Below, piece after piece: positions 63,801 through 64,000 of a DNA stretch of 64,000 bases. Each line of letters starts with the position of its first letter. Within the stretch, counting starts at the first letter, position 1. Where the stretch lies: positions 124,001 through 188,000 of the forward strand of contig CALLUD010000007.1 of NCBI GenBank assembly GCA_938011325.1. Reading direction: 5' to 3'. Made by a program: the position numbers and the translations under genes. This DNA is from an uncultured Spartobacteria bacterium (GTDB taxonomy: Bacteria; Verrucomicrobiota; Verrucomicrobiia; Chthoniobacterales; JAATET01). The notes under the pieces are model-generated. The model had not been told where the DNA came from. It worked only from the letters and a program-made list of their open reading frames with translations, and did no database searches.

Positions 63801-64000
63801 TGCGCTTCGATTTTTTCGAGCGCGGTGGCGTGACGCCCGTTCACTGCGGCAAGGGATGCGTCGGCGAAGGCGCGAGCCTCTGCAAGGCCATCCACGACAT
63901 CGGAAGCGAGGCGCTTCGATTGCCGTTTTCCAATGCCGTGCAGCACGAGAAATGCAGCGGCGATGCTTCCGCCGGCCGTGCCAGTGACCACCCATTCGCC
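60848..64000 (-). CDS. FtsK/EssC-like ATPase with three ATPase lobes (partial)
   Basis: This frame of about 1050 residues is open to the right edge, so the N terminus may lie outside. A hydrophobic segment (AAAFLVLHGIG) and a long charged coiled coil (about residues 25-200) come first. A P-loop-like fold without a Walker A follows (about 235-430, GFTILDPVGLGQNFAG). The active FtsK/SpoIIIE domain (about 480-740) has Walker A AGKTGSGKST and Walker B LLMIDEFQEFF. A third lobe (about 775-1040) begins SNLLIVGQRDDAALTM, where the P-loop Lys is missing. The three-lobe plan resembles EssC/EccC motor proteins of type VII secretion more than the DNA pump FtsK. No ESX genes are seen. The client is unknown. 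Confidence 0.85.
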   Translation of the reverse strand, partial: GEWVVTGTAGGSIAAAFLVLHGIGKRQSKRLASDVVDGLAEARAFADASLAAVNGRHATALEKIEAQRSELSAEIEGKWERADVVRSEFEARERERFALRTPRALAKNEALLAARIARLDSEHERQLARARADFDEARTRNEQTLSSGGETVAGEEAAAWRDLEQRWSSAIDPIFAEIERRNHQVAATFPDWTPDYVGNWTPSLEFLPATRFARLDVNIPPGPGTEGSRLALPSSEPLSIPLALTYPNLGSVLFETDEPLDPAVTSCLNQIILRLLATTPPGKVGFTILDPVGLGQNFAGLMHLGDFEESLITRRIWTQPDQIEERLAELSQHIEKVIQMYLRDEYATIAEYNARAGSTAEKYHFLVIADFPANFSETAIKRLQSILTSGPRCGVHTLIHWDRRQPLPSGIFENELRANSVCIQGGRNGLALETSHSTFNARLTLDMAPPPELALKFIEKVGASSIDSNQVQVPFEQITPEPAERWTFDTTHELRVPIGRSGATKQQVLAIGKGTRQHALIAGKTGSGKSTLFHVIITNLALHCSPEQVEFYLIDFKKGVEFKCYATKQLPHARVVAIESDREFGLSVLQRVDDELRRRGDLFRKLGAQDVAGYKRAGGDQPIPRTLLMIDEFQEFFVEDDAIAQSASVLLDRIVRQGRAFGIHVILGSQTLGGAYSLARATLGQMVIRIALQCNEADAYLIMDDNNAAPRLLSRPGEGIYNDEAGAVEGNSPFQVCWLSEEERDQYLDQVRDLARQHPELDATPIVFEGNAPADIAENALLAKALDSRSSQPPISARVWLGAPNSIKGPTEAVFHRQSGSNLLIVGQRDDAALTMLAASLIALAAQYPPGTARFLFAHQSTPGSADANLIQQTLSACAHDVTPVSSQNVAEVIHDLASELKHRTEGSGGETETFLLIHGLHRFRKLRAEDEFDFSIADPDAAPKPGAEFAELIHEGSAHGIHILASIDTLNSVNRFLNRKALSEFEMRVVFQMSANDSASLIDSPKAGNLGLHRALFHNEQAGTLETFRPYATPDPAWFERIATPAVSN

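Overview
The window is GC-rich, densely coded bacterial chromosome, most likely from a Verrucomicrobiota member; I lean towards a Spartobacteria/Chthoniobacterales-like lineage but cannot prove the rank. Support comes from PEP-CTERM sorted proteins, a prepilin-like protein of the H-X9-DG kind, a large CotH/lamin-tail/LamG surface protein, bactofilins, a MoxR/DUF58/vWA/DUF4159 operon, and a GyrA quinolone-pocket sequence typical of the PVC superphylum. I saw no insertion sequence, prophage, integron or CRISPR array.

Layout. 1-6.4 kb, minus strand: cutC and a pterin carbinolamine dehydratase gene, then a cobalamin riboswitch leading into a tightly overlapped PEP-CTERM / prepilin-like / DUF6580 membrane-protein unit, followed on the same strand by a K+/H+ antiporter and the 5' two-fifths or so of metH, which encodes a B12-dependent enzyme. 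6.5-16 kb: cysK and a membrane TPR gene, a secreted esterase, two bactofilins (one carrying zinc ribbons), a flavoprotein disulfide reductase, a secreted hypothetical, a GH1 lipoprotein and an STT3-like membrane protein. 16-22 kb: a small ribbon-helix-helix gene, then gyrB-gyrA. 22-25.3 kb: aldo/keto reductase, RlpA, a roadblock-like protein and hisI.

25.3-39.2 kb is one continuous minus-strand operon of eight genes with 4-bp overlaps or tiny gaps: TPR/metalloprotease, DUF4159, MoxR ATPase, DUF58, BatA-vWA, a giant DUF4175-like coiled-coil protein, a vWA/amidotransferase-like membrane protein, and a caspase/C13-like protein without an evident catalytic Cys. A tRNA-Arg(TCT) sits just upstream of it.

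39.4-46.4 kb: an endonuclease/exonuclease/phosphatase family protein, a membrane protein, a Tat-exported sulfatase, and divergently a LytS/LytTR two-component pair followed by the formylglycine-generating enzyme that would activate the sulfatase. 46.4-51.7 kb: a lamin-tail PEP-CTERM protein and a 1505-residue LamG/lamin-tail/CotH surface protein. 52-61 kb: radical SAM protein, PocR/AraC regulator, GTP-type PEP carboxykinase, a YidE/AspT transporter, a SulP transporter, and sufS-sufU. 60.8 kb to the end: a three-lobed FtsK/EssC-like ATPase that runs off the window.

The two most promising leads for an undescribed system are the B12-riboswitch-controlled surface/pilin/membrane operon (3.1-5.3 kb), a candidate corrinoid-acquisition system, and the 14-kb MoxR-vWA-protease operon (25.3-39.2 kb).
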